Shown piece after piece: positions 13,916 through 14,594 of a stretch of DNA of 14,594 nucleotides. Both the position numbers and the translations under genes were made by a program. Below the pieces are notes generated by a model. The model saw nothing but the letters and a program-made list of their open reading frames with translations. It did no database searches and was not told the DNA's origin. Numbering within the stretch: the stretch's first letter is position 1; every line of letters starts with the position of its first letter. Origin of the DNA: Sporosarcina sp. (lineage in GTDB: Bacteria > Bacillota > Bacilli > Bacillales_A > Planococcaceae); assembly GCA_029263945.1 (NCBI GenBank), contig JARIDM010000261.1, positions 1 through 14,594 on the forward strand, in the 5' to 3' direction.

Positions 13916-14594
13916 ATGACACGAGATGATGTAGGTTCTTGTTGTTCGGCAAGCAGAACGCAACAAACTCATGAAAAACTTGAAAGGGATCCAAGCGAAA
14001 AAATTCCGAGGAAAAGCATGAATAAAGACGAAATGATTCATGTAAGGGGTGGTGAATTTTTCATGGGGACAGATGGGAATGAAGGTTATGCGGCAGACCG
14101 GGAAGGCCCCGCGAGAAAAGTTCATGTCAAATCGTTTTATATGGATAAGTTTGCGGTCACGAATGCGGAATTTATGGAGTTTGTTGAAGCGACCAACTAT
14201 AAAACGGAGGCCGAATTATATGGCTGGTCGTTTGTTTTTCAGCAGTTTTTATCTGCGCTTACAGCTAGTAAAAACAAACAAACCGTTGCGAATGTACCGG
14301 GGTGGGTAGTCGTTGAAGGTGCTTATTGGCGGTGTCCAGAAGGTCCTGATTCTGACGTGTTAACGCGTTTAACTCATCCTGTTGTTCATATTTCTTGGCG
14401 TGATGCAATTGCCTATTGTGATTGGGCTAGGAAACGTTTGCCAACGGAGGCGGAATGGGAATATGCCGCTAGAGGTGGTTTTCACCAGAAGAAATATCCC
14501 TGGGGAGACGAATTAACGCCAAATGGAAAACATCGGTGTAATATTTGGCAAGGAACATTTCCGAGTCACAACACGAAAGCAGACGGTTACCACG
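13916..14594 (+). CDS. Formylglycine-generating enzyme homologue (3' end outside window)
   Basis: N-terminal 226 codons of a SUMF1/FGE-sulfatase family protein. True FGEs convert the Cys of a CxPxR motif in sulfatases to formylglycine with oxygen and copper. The frame has no stop and follows the bacterial FGE sequence closely: MIHVRGGEFFMGTDGNEGY, DREGPARKVHVKSFYMDKFAVTNAEF, YGWSFVFQQFL, GAYWRCPEGPDSD, HPVVHISWRDAIAYCDWA, RLPTEAEWEYAARGG, YPWGDELTPNGKHRCNIWQG. The close match, including the WRCPEGPDSD and CNIWQG segments, favours a real FGE over the looser COG1262 relatives, but the copper-binding catalytic cysteines lie beyond the window. Residues 8-14 carry GSCCSAS plus Arg, resembling the substrate motif. 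The SD GGAGGGAG is 5 nt before the ATG. No sulfatase gene is visible here. Confidence 0.9.
   Translation, partial: MTRDDVGSCCSASRTQQTHEKLERDPSEKIPRKSMNKDEMIHVRGGEFFMGTDGNEGYAADREGPARKVHVKSFYMDKFAVTNAEFMEFVEATNYKTEAELYGWSFVFQQFLSALTASKNKQTVANVPGWVVVEGAYWRCPEGPDSDVLTRLTHPVVHISWRDAIAYCDWARKRLPTEAEWEYAARGGFHQKKYPWGDELTPNGKHRCNIWQGTFPSHNTKADGYH

Overview
This A+T-rich window looks chromosomal, from a low-GC Gram-positive of the order Bacillales. Shine-Dalgarno (SD) sequences are strong and AGGAGG-like, TTG and GTG starts are common, the lysine riboswitch and the YqeY, YxjI-like and YhfK-like proteins are of Bacillus type, and the class I fructose-bisphosphate aldolase is of Staphylococcus type. 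A Planococcaceae-like source (Sporosarcina or relatives) is my guess, not something the sequence proves. I see no rRNA, tRNA, CRISPR array, insertion sequence or phage gene.

Layout. (1) 1-2617: an MFS efflux-type transporter on the minus strand (3' end outside the window) diverges from an XRE-type regulator; two near-identical 17-bp dyads lie on their two promoters. (2) 2766-4367: a c-di-GMP synthase built as degenerate Hpt, degenerate receiver, GGDEF, intact receiver. (3) 4381-5700: dapA on the minus strand, preceded by a complete lysine riboswitch and an intrinsic terminator. (4) 5841-6908: a probable two-gene operon of a LURP-one (YxjI-like) protein and a small HD hydrolase resembling MESH1 alarmone hydrolases. 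(5) 6972-7977: a DUF2177 membrane protein diverging from yqeY. (6) 8079-10001: three minus-strand genes, a 53-residue small protein, a YhfK-like NAD(P)-binding protein and class I aldolase. (7) 10254-11351: a flavin amine-oxidase family protein. (8) 11432-11569: a 45-codon remnant of a quinone oxidoreductase that keeps only the two ends of the parent gene. (9) 11714-13608: a DUF488 protein diverging from an FAD monooxygenase. (10) 13916-end: the N-terminal part of a formylglycine-generating-enzyme homologue.

Most genes are housekeeping or small accessory metabolic functions. The best leads are regulatory or structural: the operator pair at 1288-1358; a 24-bp element (21 of 24 identical) in front of both the YhfK-like gene and the oxidoreductase remnant; interleaved inverted repeats across the stop codon of the small gene; loss of phospho-acceptor residues in the first half of the diguanylate cyclase; and the oxidoreductase remnant. 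I found no convincing new multi-gene defence or biosynthetic system. All functions are inferred from sequence reading alone, without database searches.
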